The translations under genes and the position numbers were made by a program. This document shows, piece by piece, positions 44,989-53,651 of a stretch of 64,000 bases of DNA (position 1 is its first letter; each line of letters begins with the position of its first letter). The stretch comes from Pantoea coffeiphila (GTDB lineage Bacteria > Pseudomonadota > Gammaproteobacteria > Enterobacterales > Enterobacteriaceae). The notes beneath the pieces were generated by a model. It saw nothing but the letters and a program-made list of their open reading frames with translations, was not told the origin of the DNA and did not search any database. The DNA is taken from NCBI RefSeq assembly GCF_016909495.1, contig NZ_JAFBFW010000006.1, positions 62,001-126,000 of the forward strand. The letters run 5' to 3'.

Positions 44989-45915
44989 ATGAAAAAATCA
45001 CTCTTACTCTGTCTGACCCTTCTCACGCTCAGCCCGGCCGCTTTTGCCGTTCAGGTGGGCGTCAGCATCGCACAAATGGATGATGTCTTCCTGTCCCGCC
45101 TGCGGGGATACGTGCTGGACCAAAGTAAAACCTATCCCGATATGAAAGTGCAGTTTGAAGATGCGCAGGGCGCGGTCGATAAGCAACTGAGCCAGGTACA
45201 GAATTTTATCAACGGGAAGGTTGATGTGATTATCGTCAACCCGGTGGACACCCAGGGCACCAAAAACATGAGCGAGGCCGCCAGAAAGGCCAAAATTCCG
45301 CTGATTTATCTCAACCGTATGCCGTCGGACTCGAAAATGGGGGACGGCGTCAGCTATATCGGCAGCGATGAAGTAGAGGCGGGCAGGCTGCAAATGGCGT
45401 ATCTGGCCGAGATGGTGAAAGATCGTAAAAGCGTCAACGTGGCGATCATGAAAGGGCTGCTGAGCAACGATGCGACCCGCTTCAGAACCCAGGGAGCGAA
45501 AGAGGTCATCGCCAAACACCCGAATATGCACGTGACGCTGGAAGATACCGCCAAATGGATGCGTGAAGACGGCATGAACCTGATGAACAACTGGCTCCTC
45601 GCCGGGGACAAAATCGACATTCTGTCCGCGAACGCCGATGAAATGGCGATTGGAGCGGCGATGGCGATTAAGAGCAACGGTCTGAAGCCCGGTAAAGACA
45701 TTCTGGTCGGCGGCACCGACGGCGGTCCGAACGGGTTGCAGGCGATTAAAACCGGCCTGCTGACCGTCACCGTGTTCCAGGATGCGAAATCACAGGCCTA
45801 CGGCGCGGTAGATATGGCTGAGACAGCCGCGAAAGGCGGCAAAGTTGAGGACATTAAATTCATTCCATTCCAGCAGGTTACGCCGCAGAACTATCAGCAG
45901 TTTATGACGAAGTAA
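44989..45915 (+). CDS. Periplasmic sugar-binding protein (RbsB/rhizopine-binding-like)
   Basis: 308 residues with signal peptide (MKKSLLLCLTLLTLSPAAFA/V). Type I sugar-binding fold: VGVSIAQMDDVFLSRLRGYV, QVQNFINGKVDVIIVNPVDTQG, IPLIYLNRMP, YIGSDEVEAGRLQMAYL, DILSANADEMAIGAAMAI and ILVGGTDGGPNGLQAIKTGLLTVTVFQDA. It resembles the rhizopine/inositol-binding MocB group. It is followed, after a terminator, by an isomerase and a MocA-type dehydrogenase, but no ABC ATPase or permease lies nearby. GGAAGG precedes ATG 44989; longer starts are less likely. Confidence 0.92.
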   Translation: MKKSLLLCLTLLTLSPAAFAVQVGVSIAQMDDVFLSRLRGYVLDQSKTYPDMKVQFEDAQGAVDKQLSQVQNFINGKVDVIIVNPVDTQGTKNMSEAARKAKIPLIYLNRMPSDSKMGDGVSYIGSDEVEAGRLQMAYLAEMVKDRKSVNVAIMKGLLSNDATRFRTQGAKEVIAKHPNMHVTLEDTAKWMREDGMNLMNNWLLAGDKIDILSANADEMAIGAAMAIKSNGLKPGKDILVGGTDGGPNGLQAIKTGLLTVTVFQDAKSQAYGAVDMAETAAKGGKVEDIKFIPFQQVTPQNYQQFMTK

Positions 45916-45936
45916 TGATTTTTAGTGGGGTTATTT

Positions 45937-45966
45937 GCACCTGCGTTTCCCGCAGGTGCCTTTTTC
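45937..45966 (+). terminator. Terminator between the binding protein and the isomerase gene
   Basis: GCACCTGCG / CGCAGGTGC perfect 9-bp stem then CTTTTTCT, just 14 bases before the next ATG. It probably terminates part of the transcripts so that the binding protein is made in excess. Confidence 0.85.
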
Positions 45967-45979
45967 TACAGGAGCCACA

Positions 45980-47032
45980 ATGAAGACAATTAAAGGTCCT
46001 GGTGTATTCCTGGCGCAGTTTGCCGGAGACAGCGCACCTTACAATACGCTGGCCGGTATGGCGGCATGGGCGGCAGAGAAAGGATTTAAGGGCGTGGAGA
46101 TCCCCACCTGGGATACGCGGCTGATCGATCTGGCGCGCGCGGCGGAAAGCCAGACCTACGCCGATGAAATTCTCGGCATCCTTGCCGAACACGATCTGAC
46201 ACTCACCGATTTAGCCAGCCATTTGCAGGGGCAGCTGGTGGCGCTGCATCCGGCATTTAATCTGCCCGCCGACAGCTTTGCGCCGGAAGCCGTGCGCAAT
46301 AATCCGCAGGAACGGCAGCGCTGGGCGACCGAGCAGCTGCATCTGGCGGCGAAGGCCTCCCGCCGTTTCGGTCTAAGCAAACACGTAACGTTTTCCGGCA
46401 CGCTGTTATGGCCCTATCTCTACCCCTATCCGCAGTGGCCGGAAGGGTTAATCGAAGAGGGGTTTGACGAACTGACGCGCCGCTGGCTGCCGATCCTCAA
46501 CGCTTTTGACGAGCAGGGAGTGGACGTCTGCTACGAGATCCACGCTACCGAGGATCTGCACGACGGCCTGACCTTCGAGCGCTTTCTGGCGAAAACCGGC
46601 AACCATCCCCGCTGCAATATGATGTATGACCCCAGCCATCTGGTGCTACAGGGCATGGATTATCTGGCGTTTATCGATCACTACCACGAACGGATTAAAG
46701 CCTTTCACGTGAAGGATGCCGAGTTCCGCCCCAACGGTAAAAGCGGGGCCTGGGGCGGCTATCAGCCCTGGAGCAGCCGTGCCGGGCGCTTCCGTTCGCC
46801 GGGCGACGGGCAAATCGACTTTTCCGCGATCTTCTCCAAACTGACGGGCTACGGTTTTGACGGCTGGGCGGTGCTGGAGTGGGAGTGCTGCTTTAAAAAT
46901 CCCGAAGACGGCGCGCGCGAGGGGGCGACATTTATCCGCGACCATATCATCCGCGTGACCGATAAATCCTTTGATGACTTCTGTAAATCCTGGGCCGATC
47001 CGGCGCTTAACCGTAAAATTTTGGGGCTTTGA
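45980..47032 (+). CDS. Sugar phosphate isomerase/epimerase (AP endonuclease family 2)
   Basis: 350 residues, TIM barrel. Metal-site segments: FKGVEIPTWD, VDVCYEIHATEDLHDG (Glu/His), CNMMYDPSHLVLQGMD (Asp, His), IKAFHVKDAEF (His, Asp) and WAVLEWECCFKNP (Glu). The family includes xylose isomerase-like, IolE/IolI and similar enzymes; this subgroup typically pairs with Gfo/Idh/MocA dehydrogenases. GGAG precedes the ATG. It ends just before the dehydrogenase gene. Confidence 0.9.
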   Translation: MKTIKGPGVFLAQFAGDSAPYNTLAGMAAWAAEKGFKGVEIPTWDTRLIDLARAAESQTYADEILGILAEHDLTLTDLASHLQGQLVALHPAFNLPADSFAPEAVRNNPQERQRWATEQLHLAAKASRRFGLSKHVTFSGTLLWPYLYPYPQWPEGLIEEGFDELTRRWLPILNAFDEQGVDVCYEIHATEDLHDGLTFERFLAKTGNHPRCNMMYDPSHLVLQGMDYLAFIDHYHERIKAFHVKDAEFRPNGKSGAWGGYQPWSSRAGRFRSPGDGQIDFSAIFSKLTGYGFDGWAVLEWECCFKNPEDGAREGATFIRDHIIRVTDKSFDDFCKSWADPALNRKILGL

Positions 47033-47037
47033 CCATC

Positions 47038-48210
47038 ATGAAAAAAACACCACTGAAGGGGCGGCGCATTCGCCTTGGGATGGTCGGCGGCGGCGAGGGA
47101 GCCTACATCGGCGGCATCCACCGCTTTGCTGCCCGGCTGGATAATCAGTATGAGCTGGTTGCCGGGGCATTCGATATCAATGCTGCCCGAGGGCATGCTT
47201 TTGCGGCAGAAAACTTTATTGCCGCTGACCGTTCCTATGACGATTTTACGGCGATGATCGCCGCCGAATCCGCGCGTGAAGACGGCGTGGATGTGATTGC
47301 TATCTGCACGCCCAATTTCACCCACTATCCCGTGGCGCGCGCCTGCCTGGAAGCGGGGATCGATGTGATTTGCGAAAAGCCGCTGACCAGCACGCTGGAG
47401 GATGCGGAGCTGCTGGCCGAAGTGGTTCAGCGTACCGGCGGCTTCCTCGGCGTAACCTATACCTATGCGGGCTATCCGCTGATTGCCGAGGCGCGGCAGC
47501 GTATTGCCGCCGGGCTGATAGGCCAGGTGCGCACGGTGCAGGTGGAGTATCCGCTGGAGTGGATGGCGACCGGCGTGGAGCTGAAAAACAATCAGCAGGC
47601 CGCCTGGCGCGTCGATCCGAAGAAAAACGGTCGGGGTGGTTCCGTGGGCGATATCGGTACTCATGCCTACCATCTGGCGGGCTATGTGACCGGGCTGAAG
47701 GCCGAAAGCGTGATGGCCGATCTGGCGACGTTTGTTGCGGGGCGTGCGCTGGACGATAACGCCCATGTACTGATTCGCTATGAGGGCGGTGCAAGGGGGA
47801 TGCTGTGGTCTTCACAGGTGGCGATTGGCTGCTCCAACTCACTGCGGCTGCGCGTTTTTGGCGAAACCGGCAGCCTGATGTGGGCCCAGGAGCAGCCGAA
47901 TGAACTGCTTTATACCCCGCTGGAGGGCAACAGCCAGGTGATTAAACGCGGGCGCGACGATCTGGCTGCGTTAACCCGTTCCCGCACCCGCACGCCGCCG
48001 GGCCATCCTGAAGGCTACATCGAGGCATTTACGAACCTTTACAGTGGATTCGCCGATGCGCTGCGGGCGCGTGATGCGGGGCAGGAACCGGGCCTGGCCG
48101 GCGCGGCGGTGCCGCAGATTTATGACGGACTGAAAGGCGTGGCGTTCGTGGATGCAGTAGTGGACAGTCACGAGCAGGGCACGCTGTGGATGAAACCGAA
48201 GTACTGCTGA
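47038..48210 (+). CDS. Gfo/Idh/MocA-family oxidoreductase
   Basis: About 390 residues. Nucleotide-binding start RLGMVGGGEGAYIGGIHRFAA, then VIAICTPNFTHYPVA, the EKP motif in VICEKPLTS, and C-terminal GGSVGDIGTHAYHLAGYVTG. NAD(P)-dependent oxidation of an inositol-like or other sugar substrate is likely. A TTG start at 47029 overlapping the preceding stop is possible; I chose ATG 47038. Confidence 0.9.
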   Translation: MKKTPLKGRRIRLGMVGGGEGAYIGGIHRFAARLDNQYELVAGAFDINAARGHAFAAENFIAADRSYDDFTAMIAAESAREDGVDVIAICTPNFTHYPVARACLEAGIDVICEKPLTSTLEDAELLAEVVQRTGGFLGVTYTYAGYPLIAEARQRIAAGLIGQVRTVQVEYPLEWMATGVELKNNQQAAWRVDPKKNGRGGSVGDIGTHAYHLAGYVTGLKAESVMADLATFVAGRALDDNAHVLIRYEGGARGMLWSSQVAIGCSNSLRLRVFGETGSLMWAQEQPNELLYTPLEGNSQVIKRGRDDLAALTRSRTRTPPGHPEGYIEAFTNLYSGFADALRARDAGQEPGLAGAAVPQIYDGLKGVAFVDAVVDSHEQGTLWMKPKYC

Positions 48211-48219
48211 TGCTCTGGG

Positions 48220-48250
48220 ATCTCTGACCGTGAAGGCCGCGGTCAGAGAT
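48220..48250 (+). terminator. Hairpin after the MocA-type gene
   Basis: ATCTCTGACCG / CGGTCAGAGAT, perfect 11-bp stem and 9-base loop, 10 bases after the stop. No clear T-run, so possibly Rho-assisted. Confidence 0.55.
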
Positions 48251-48298
48251 TCGGACTGTGCCGTGCTTCTCAAAGAGGCCTGAGCCTCGCCGGGCGCG

Positions 48299-49204
48299 TT
48301 AACGGCGGATCACCACCAGCAGCCCGCCTATCACCAGTACCGTTCCTACCATCTGCTCCAGCGAGATCGGCTCCTTTAACAGCCACCAGCTAAAGAAAAT
48401 GGTCAGTACCGGGCCAAGAAGACCAATCATCACCACCCTGGCGGCACCAATGCGGAACACGGCGGCGGACTGCCAGAAAATCGGCAGCACCGTGGAGAAC
48501 AGCGCCATCGCCAGGCACCAGCCGTAAACCGGCAGGGGAAGATTCAGCGCCGTCAGTCGATGGGTGAACAGGAAGTGAACCAGCGTGGCGAGGGTAGATA
48601 CCAGCAGCGCCAGCACGGAAAACTTCATCGCGCCGAGACGGGCGATCGCTGCTTCCGACCCGGCACTGTAACCGGCATACAGCACCGCGCAGCCGAACAC
48701 CAGCAGGCCGCCGACGATCACCGTACCAATTTCGCTGGAGACACTGACGTCGTGCATAAAGGCGAAGATAATCCCCGCGTAGGCGAGCGCCATCGCCAGC
48801 AGCACCTTTCTTTCAAACTTTTTCCCTAAGAAGGCGACCCCGAGCAGGATGGTCAGCATCGGGTAGGTGAACAGGATCAGCCGTTCCAGCCCGGCGGAGA
48901 TATACTGCAGGCCCATAAAGTCCAGCATGCTGGAACCGTAGTAGCCCACCACGCCGAGCAGGAACAGCCATCCATAATCTTTACGCGTCAGCGCCGGGCC
49001 CTGGCGCAGGATGGGGATCGCCATCAGCAGGATAAACGGCAGCGACATACTCATCCGCAGTGCCAGCAGGGTAACGGCATCCACGGGTGCAGACTGATAG
49101 GCGAGTTTGACGAAAATCGCCTTAAAGGAAAAGCCAAAGGCGGCGAGTACGGCAAACGTAATCCCGGCTGCGCGGGACGGGGCGGATAGCGTCATTTGAA
49201 CCAT
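48299..49204 (-). CDS. EamA/DMT-family transporter
   Basis: About 301 residues with ten membrane segments in two EamA repeats: GITFAVLAAFGFSFKAIFVKLAY...LLALRMSMSLPFILL and, in the second half, GTVIVGGLLVFGCAVLYAGYSAGSE through LLKEPISLEQMVGTVLVIGGLLVV. Probably an exporter of small metabolites; substrate unknown. Start uncertain: ATGs at 49204 and 49195 or a GTG at 49246. Confidence 0.88.
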   Translation of the reverse strand: MVQMTLSAPSRAAGITFAVLAAFGFSFKAIFVKLAYQSAPVDAVTLLALRMSMSLPFILLMAIPILRQGPALTRKDYGWLFLLGVVGYYGSSMLDFMGLQYISAGLERLILFTYPMLTILLGVAFLGKKFERKVLLAMALAYAGIIFAFMHDVSVSSEIGTVIVGGLLVFGCAVLYAGYSAGSEAAIARLGAMKFSVLALLVSTLATLVHFLFTHRLTALNLPLPVYGWCLAMALFSTVLPIFWQSAAVFRIGAARVVMIGLLGPVLTIFFSWWLLKEPISLEQMVGTVLVIGGLLVVIRR

Positions 49205-49429
49205 TTTATATCTGTAGAGTGAAATGCTGTCGGCGGTTCGATTCACGCCGAATAGCGGTTAAATCAATGCTGTGGTCAGGTGCCTGTCCGGCCGGATAAT
49301 TTGTTGTTCTGCGTGTTCCTTGGGGTTTAGCGGGGCGTGTGTTTTGCGATAAGAGAGATAATCGCTGACGGTTTCTGATATGTGAAATCGTAATCAGGTA
49401 TGTGTCTGATATGCGTTTTATATGAATCA

Positions 49430-49935
49430 GGGAGTGGGCCCGGCCTCGGCGGCTGCCGGACGGTCCTCGCGCCGCTGTGCGGTCCCTTCGGTTACTGCAT
49501 TGTGCCGTGCGGATCGGCCAGGATTGAACATCCCTGTTCAAGCCCGGCCTGAGCGCAGCATTCATGCTGCGCTCTCCTGGCACAATGCCTTCACCTCAGC
49601 GCTGCGGATTATCCGGCAGCCGCCGATGCCGAGCCCCTCTTACAGTTGGCATCGCTGTTTGAAGATCGCGTGTTCGTTAATTTTAAGAGCCAGAGCCAGA
49701 CTCTTTTTTCAAACAGGAAACGCAACAGTAAAAAGCAGACTGGCCGGGGTGCCTAACGGGCAATCCGCAGCGCTGAACGTAGCGAGGAAGCCAGGATTCG
49801 GCCACACGGACGTGGCCGAAAGTCACAGCCGCGCAGGACCCGCGTCTGTGGCGGTCCGACCGGCTGACGAGCGAAGTGAGGGCACCGCAAAGCGGCGCGA
49901 GGACCCGCCCGAGCGGTGCCCCGACCAGTCTAAGC
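49430..49935. repeat. Dyad-rich non-coding element
   Basis: About 0.5 kb of strongly palindromic GC-rich DNA between the EamA and LysR genes. Nested inverted repeats include TTGAACA / TGTTCAA (49524-49541), GAGCGCAGCA / TGCTGCGCTC with loop TTCA (49551-49574), TTCGGCCAC / GTGGCCGAA near 49797-49820 and GGGCACCGC / GCGGTGCCC near 49880-49921. The outer parts are inverted copies: GGTCCTCGCGCCGCT at 49462-49476 against AGCGGCGCGAGGACC at 49891-49905. The open frame across it is a by-product of GC content. It looks like a repetitive structured element (REP/MITE-like or an RNA), not a gene. Confidence 0.6.
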
Positions 49936-50041
49936 CGTCACCCTATTCGCAGACGTCACGCCCTCATAAAACCCTCGGGCAAAATGTTGAATATCTCACC
50001 CCACCAGCGCTAAAGTTCGATATATAAAACCGCCATCCGGC

Positions 50042-50968
50042 ATGGAACTGATATCCACAGCGTATCGAGAAAAAATGATTAACTTCCGTATCATCCGCCA
50101 TATGTGGCTGTTCCTCGCCGTGGCCGAAGAGAAACACTTTGGTCGTGCAGCCAGGAAACTGGGCATGACGCAGCCTCCCTTAACCCAGCAAATCCAGGTG
50201 CTGGAACAATCGCTAAAAGTTAAGCTCTTCGACCGCTCAAAAAGAAACGTGCAGCTGACGCCGGTCGGCCTGGCGATCCTTCCTGCGGTGAAGAAGTTTG
50301 CGGAACAGGTGGAACGGCTCGAATTGGCAATCAACGAAGCCGTTGCCGGACACAGCGGCGTGCTGACGATCGGTGCCATCAGCGCCGCGATGCTGGACGT
50401 GCTGCCCGGCTACATCCGGCGGATGAAGGCACTGAACCCGGATATCGTGATTTCCATTAAGGAGATCGACAGCGCCGAAGCGATTCCGGCGCTACAGAAT
50501 GGCGAAATCGACCTGGCCTTCGCCCGCCTGACTGGCGAACAGGGTGAAGGCATCGAATCACTGCCGATCTCCAGTGCGGAACTGGTGGTGACGCTACCGC
50601 ACGATCACCGTCTGGCCGGGCAGAGCCGCATCAGCCTGCGATCGCTGATGAATGAAGAGTGGGTGATGTTTTATCGTTACCTCAATCCGGGCTATTTCGA
50701 CAGCATCATCACCGCCTGCCGCAGTGAGGGATTTTCGCCACGCATTCTTCATGAGGTCCGCTCCGTAGCGCTACAGATTGCTTTCGTCGGCTGCGGGCAG
50801 GGCATTGCGCTGGTCCCGGCATCGCTGAAACATCTGTCGCTCACCAGCGTGGTGACGTTACCGCTGGAAGAGCGCATTGAAGTGGTCACTACGGCAGTCG
50901 CCTGGTCTTCTGCCCGCCCGAATCCGCTGGTGGAGCGGTTTGTTGAACTGGTGAAAGGGGAGGTGTAG
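50042..50968 (+). CDS. LysR-family transcriptional regulator
   Basis: 308 residues from ATG 50042; an in-frame ATG at 50075 (MINFRIIRHM) fits the family start equally well. Helix-turn-helix: IIRHMWLFLAVAEEKHFGRAARKLGMTQPPLTQQIQVLEQSLKVKLFDRSKRNVQLTPVG; effector domain with LTIGAISAAMLDVLP, ALQNGEIDLAFARL and GCGQGIALVPASL. The BenM/CatR-like pattern suggests sensing of a small acid. No clear target: the neighbouring genes are accessory. Confidence 0.9.
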   Translation: MELISTAYREKMINFRIIRHMWLFLAVAEEKHFGRAARKLGMTQPPLTQQIQVLEQSLKVKLFDRSKRNVQLTPVGLAILPAVKKFAEQVERLELAINEAVAGHSGVLTIGAISAAMLDVLPGYIRRMKALNPDIVISIKEIDSAEAIPALQNGEIDLAFARLTGEQGEGIESLPISSAELVVTLPHDHRLAGQSRISLRSLMNEEWVMFYRYLNPGYFDSIITACRSEGFSPRILHEVRSVALQIAFVGCGQGIALVPASLKHLSLTSVVTLPLEERIEVVTTAVAWSSARPNPLVERFVELVKGEV

Positions 50969-50997
50969 GGCTTAAGAACGGCATCTACATTTGGCTT

Positions 50998-51552
50998 TTA
51001 TTGCGTTGACCGTGGTGACAGTCGCTCGGACTCGTCGGCTGCCGGACGCTCACGCGCATCCAGCTTCAGCTGCATAAAGGTCAGATCCAGCCAGCGGCCA
51101 AACTTCATACCCACTTCATGAAGCTGGCCGCTCTGCTTAAATCCCAGCTTTTCATGCAGCGCAATCGACGCCCGATTGCCGGATTCAATTCCCGCTACCA
51201 TCACGTGCTTGCCCTGTTCGCGCGCGTGTTCAATCAGGGCTGACATCAGCGCCAGCCCCGCGCCGTGGCCGCGTGCGTCTTTATGCACATAGACGGAATG
51301 TTCAACCGTATGACGATAGCCATCCCAGGGGCGCCAGTCGCCGTAGGAGGCATAGCCAATGGTCTCCCCCGCCTCGCTCACCGCCACCAGCACCGGAAAC
51401 CCGGCCGCCTGGCGGTCGCGAATCCACTGAATACGGTTGCCGATATCCACCCTTTTCTCATTCCAGATTGCCGTGGTGTTCTGTACCGCATCGTTATAGA
51501 TCTCGGTGATTACCGCTGCATCATTCTCAACTGCCGTTCCGATCGTGACCAT
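50998..51552 (-). CDS. GNAT acetyltransferase, phosphinothricin/methionine sulfoximine type
   Basis: 184 residues. Typical segments: DAAVITEIYNDAVQNTTAIWNE, GYASYGDWRPWDGYRHTVEHSVYVHKDARGHGAGLALMSALI (acetyl-CoA loop) and SGNRASIALHEKLGFKQSGQLHEVGMKFGRWLDLTFMQ. This is the Pat/MddA group that N-acetylates phosphinothricin or methionine sulfoximine-like compounds. GGAGG before ATG 51552 fixes the start. Divergent from the XRE-cupin regulator gene. Confidence 0.92.
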   Translation of the reverse strand: MVTIGTAVENDAAVITEIYNDAVQNTTAIWNEKRVDIGNRIQWIRDRQAAGFPVLVAVSEAGETIGYASYGDWRPWDGYRHTVEHSVYVHKDARGHGAGLALMSALIEHAREQGKHVMVAGIESGNRASIALHEKLGFKQSGQLHEVGMKFGRWLDLTFMQLKLDARERPAADESERLSPRSTQ

Positions 51553-51577
51553 AGACACCTCCGGTTTCATCTAATAA

Positions 51578-51612
51578 AGTGGACGTATTGTTTACTATTT
51601 TATTTATCCACT
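51578..51612. promoter_or_regulatory. Inverted repeat in the GNAT/XRE divergent promoter
   Basis: AGTGGA (51578-51583) and TCCACT (51607-51612) form a 6-bp inverted repeat spanning the 60-base gap; likely operator of the XRE-cupin protein for itself and the acetyltransferase. Confidence 0.5.
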
Positions 51613-52191
51613 ATGTTAGATAACTTGTCCAGTAAAGAAGATGACATTAACCACCGCATCGGCCAGCGCATTAAACTGGAGCGGGAACTGCGCGGCTGGT
51701 CGCTGACCGATCTGGCGCAGCACTCCGGCGTTTCCCGGGCGATGATCCATAAAATTGAACGCGGTGAGAGCAGCCCGACGGCGACGCTGCTGGCCAGGCT
51801 GGCGGGATCGTTTGATATGAGTATGTCCCAGCTGATTGCGCAGAGTGAGATGCAGTCGGGCACGCTGCTGACGCTGGCTCAGCAGCCGGTGTGGCAGGAC
51901 CCGGAGACGGGATATATTCGGCGGCACGTTTCCCCACAGCAGATCCCGGCGGACCTGGTCAGCGTGGAGCTGCCAGCAGGCGTATCGGTACCGATGCCGG
52001 CCATTTCCTATCTGTCGCGCCGCCAGTTAATCTGGGTGATCGGCGGCGAACTGGTGTTTCAGGAGGGGGAAAAAACCTTTGAGCTGGCCGAAGGGGACTG
52101 CCTGGCGCTGGGCGATCCGGCCGACTGCGTGTTTATCAACCGCAGCGAACGGCCGTGTCGTTATGCGGTGCTGGTGCTGAAGCCGCTTTAA
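51613..52191 (+). CDS. XRE-family regulator with cupin domain
   Basis: 192 residues. N-terminal helix-turn-helix (IGQRIKLERELRGWSLTDLAQHSGVSRAMIHKIERGESSPTATLLARLAGSF) and C-terminal cupin (LSRRQLIWVIGGELVFQEGEKTFELAEGDCLALGDPADCVFINRSE). The start at 51613 matches the family; the frame stays open far upstream across the divergent acetyltransferase gene, which is coincidental. Confidence 0.92.
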   Translation: MLDNLSSKEDDINHRIGQRIKLERELRGWSLTDLAQHSGVSRAMIHKIERGESSPTATLLARLAGSFDMSMSQLIAQSEMQSGTLLTLAQQPVWQDPETGYIRRHVSPQQIPADLVSVELPAGVSVPMPAISYLSRRQLIWVIGGELVFQEGEKTFELAEGDCLALGDPADCVFINRSERPCRYAVLVLKPL

Positions 52192-52288
52192 TATTCTCTC
52201 GTCGTGGTTGTAGATCCTGCTTATTTTGCTGACGGCAAGACAGTCATCGCGCGTTTTTCCGGGCGTGAAGCGAGTTACCCCTGGATCG

Positions 52289-52726
52289 TCAGGAGCTGCG
52301 TTTTTCCAGGCGGATATCGCCTTCGCCTGCGTCGGTTTCGTTGCCCCATCCGCTATGACGATAGAATCCGGCTGCGCGCGTAGTTTTACCCGTTTCCAGC
52401 CAGATAACGTCGTGCTGCCGGAACAGCTCATTTTCAGCAACCTGGACCAGCCGTTTACCAATCCCTCTGTTTTCATATTCAGGAAGAACAAAGGCGGCAA
52501 ACAGGCAGGCATCTTCCGGGATAATCATGGAAAATCCGATGATTTTCTGGTCTTCAGCCGCTACCCATGCACAGGATGAATTCTGGATCATGGCGGTCAC
52601 GGCGGCCCTGGTGATCCCCATTTCTTCAAGTTCTTCGCAGGTCAGCGTATTTTCACGGACCGAAGTGCGCACGTGAAACAGACCGTCGATATCATCGGAC
52701 GTTGCTGCGCGGATGGTTATTGTCAT
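52289..52726 (-). CDS. GNAT-family N-acetyltransferase
   Basis: 145 residues. MTITIRAATSDDIDGLFHVR start and acetyl-CoA loop VLPEYENRGIGKRLVQVAENELF, then WLETGKTTRAAGFYRHSGWGN. Substrate unknown. It is 48 bases from the DeoR gene in the same direction. Confidence 0.9.
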   Translation of the reverse strand: MTITIRAATSDDIDGLFHVRTSVRENTLTCEELEEMGITRAAVTAMIQNSSCAWVAAEDQKIIGFSMIIPEDACLFAAFVLPEYENRGIGKRLVQVAENELFRQHDVIWLETGKTTRAAGFYRHSGWGNETDAGEGDIRLEKRSS

Positions 52727-52774
52727 GGCGGTAAATCCTTTTTTAGCTGAAAACGACCGTCAGTCTGCCTGGTG

Positions 52775-53527
52775 TTAGCGGCGCTGTGCGACAATATCCA
52801 ACTGATATTTCTGCTTAATCAGCGTGTTACGGATGTCAGGCGACAATCCATCATCGGTAATAATCTGGCTAAAGGTATGCTCAATCGAGATCGGGTAGGG
52901 GTGGACGCTGCCGAATTTGGACGAATCCGTCAGCGCGATGGTCCAGGTGCCCCTGGCCATCACCGCATTCACTACGTCGCAGCGCATCATATTGCGGCCG
53001 GTAAAGCCGGTGTCCGCATGCCAGCCGTCCACGCCGATAAAAGCTTTATGGAAGTTAAGCTGCTGGATGCAGTAGCGTGTTAACGGTCCGACCACGGATT
53101 CGCTGCTTTTCTGATACTGGCCGCCGAGGATAACCACTTCGCACTGCGAGTCGCGCAGCAGATGGGCGATAAAATGGCTGACGGTAATAATCGTCAGATC
53201 GCTGCGCGAGGCGAGTGCGCGTGCCAGCAGGGCATTGGTGCTGCCGCCTTCAATAAAGATGGCTTCACCGTCGCCGATCTGTGAAGCGGCAAATTCCGCC
53301 AGCCCCTGCTTGATTTTGTAGCGGGTCTGCATGCGGGAATTCACGTCGTCACTGTCGGGTGCAACGGCGGAGCCGTGGACGCGCTTTAAAAAATTGTCGC
53401 GTTCCAGCGCGTTGAGATCCTGGCGGATGGTAACTTCAGAAACGCCGGTCAGCTGTGCCAGTTCGCTGACGCTAACGCTGCCTCTTTCGTTCACCAGCTG
53501 GATGATATGTTCGTGTCTGCTGTTCAT
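52775..53527 (-). CDS. DeoR-family transcriptional regulator
   Basis: 250 residues. Winged helix RHEHIIQLVNERGSVSVSELAQLTGVSEVTIRQDLNALERDNFLKRVHGSA, and sensor domain GEAIFIEGGSTNALLARALA, LTIITVSHFIAHLL, VVILGGQYQKSSESVVGPLT and KAFIGVDGWHADTGFTGRNM. The pattern is close to enterobacterial GlpR/GatR-type repressors. The regulated sugar genes are not adjacent. Confidence 0.92.
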   Translation of the reverse strand: MNSRHEHIIQLVNERGSVSVSELAQLTGVSEVTIRQDLNALERDNFLKRVHGSAVAPDSDDVNSRMQTRYKIKQGLAEFAASQIGDGEAIFIEGGSTNALLARALASRSDLTIITVSHFIAHLLRDSQCEVVILGGQYQKSSESVVGPLTRYCIQQLNFHKAFIGVDGWHADTGFTGRNMMRCDVVNAVMARGTWTIALTDSSKFGSVHPYPISIEHTFSQIITDDGLSPDIRNTLIKQKYQLDIVAQRR

Positions 53528-53651
53528 TCAGGCTTTGATAAGGCTGGAATAATTCGGTTCAGTCTAACAGATATTCTTCACGGCATACCACGTCTGTGCC
53601 AGGTGGCCTGCGTGCGGCTGGCCCAAAACTTCAGGCCAGCCGTTTTGTCAC

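Noticed and set aside
46849-47766. 305-codon frame antisense to the MocA-type gene
   Set aside because: Shadow frame spanning the boundary of two well-supported plus-strand genes.
49422-50027. 201-codon frame in the EamA-LysR gap
   Set aside because: It runs through nested palindromes and has a low-complexity Arg/Pro/Ala-rich composition; better explained as a structured non-coding element.
51265-51612. N-terminal extension of the XRE-cupin gene
   Set aside because: The extension lies antisense to the acetyltransferase gene and breaks the family start; ATG 51613 gives the normal domain architecture.
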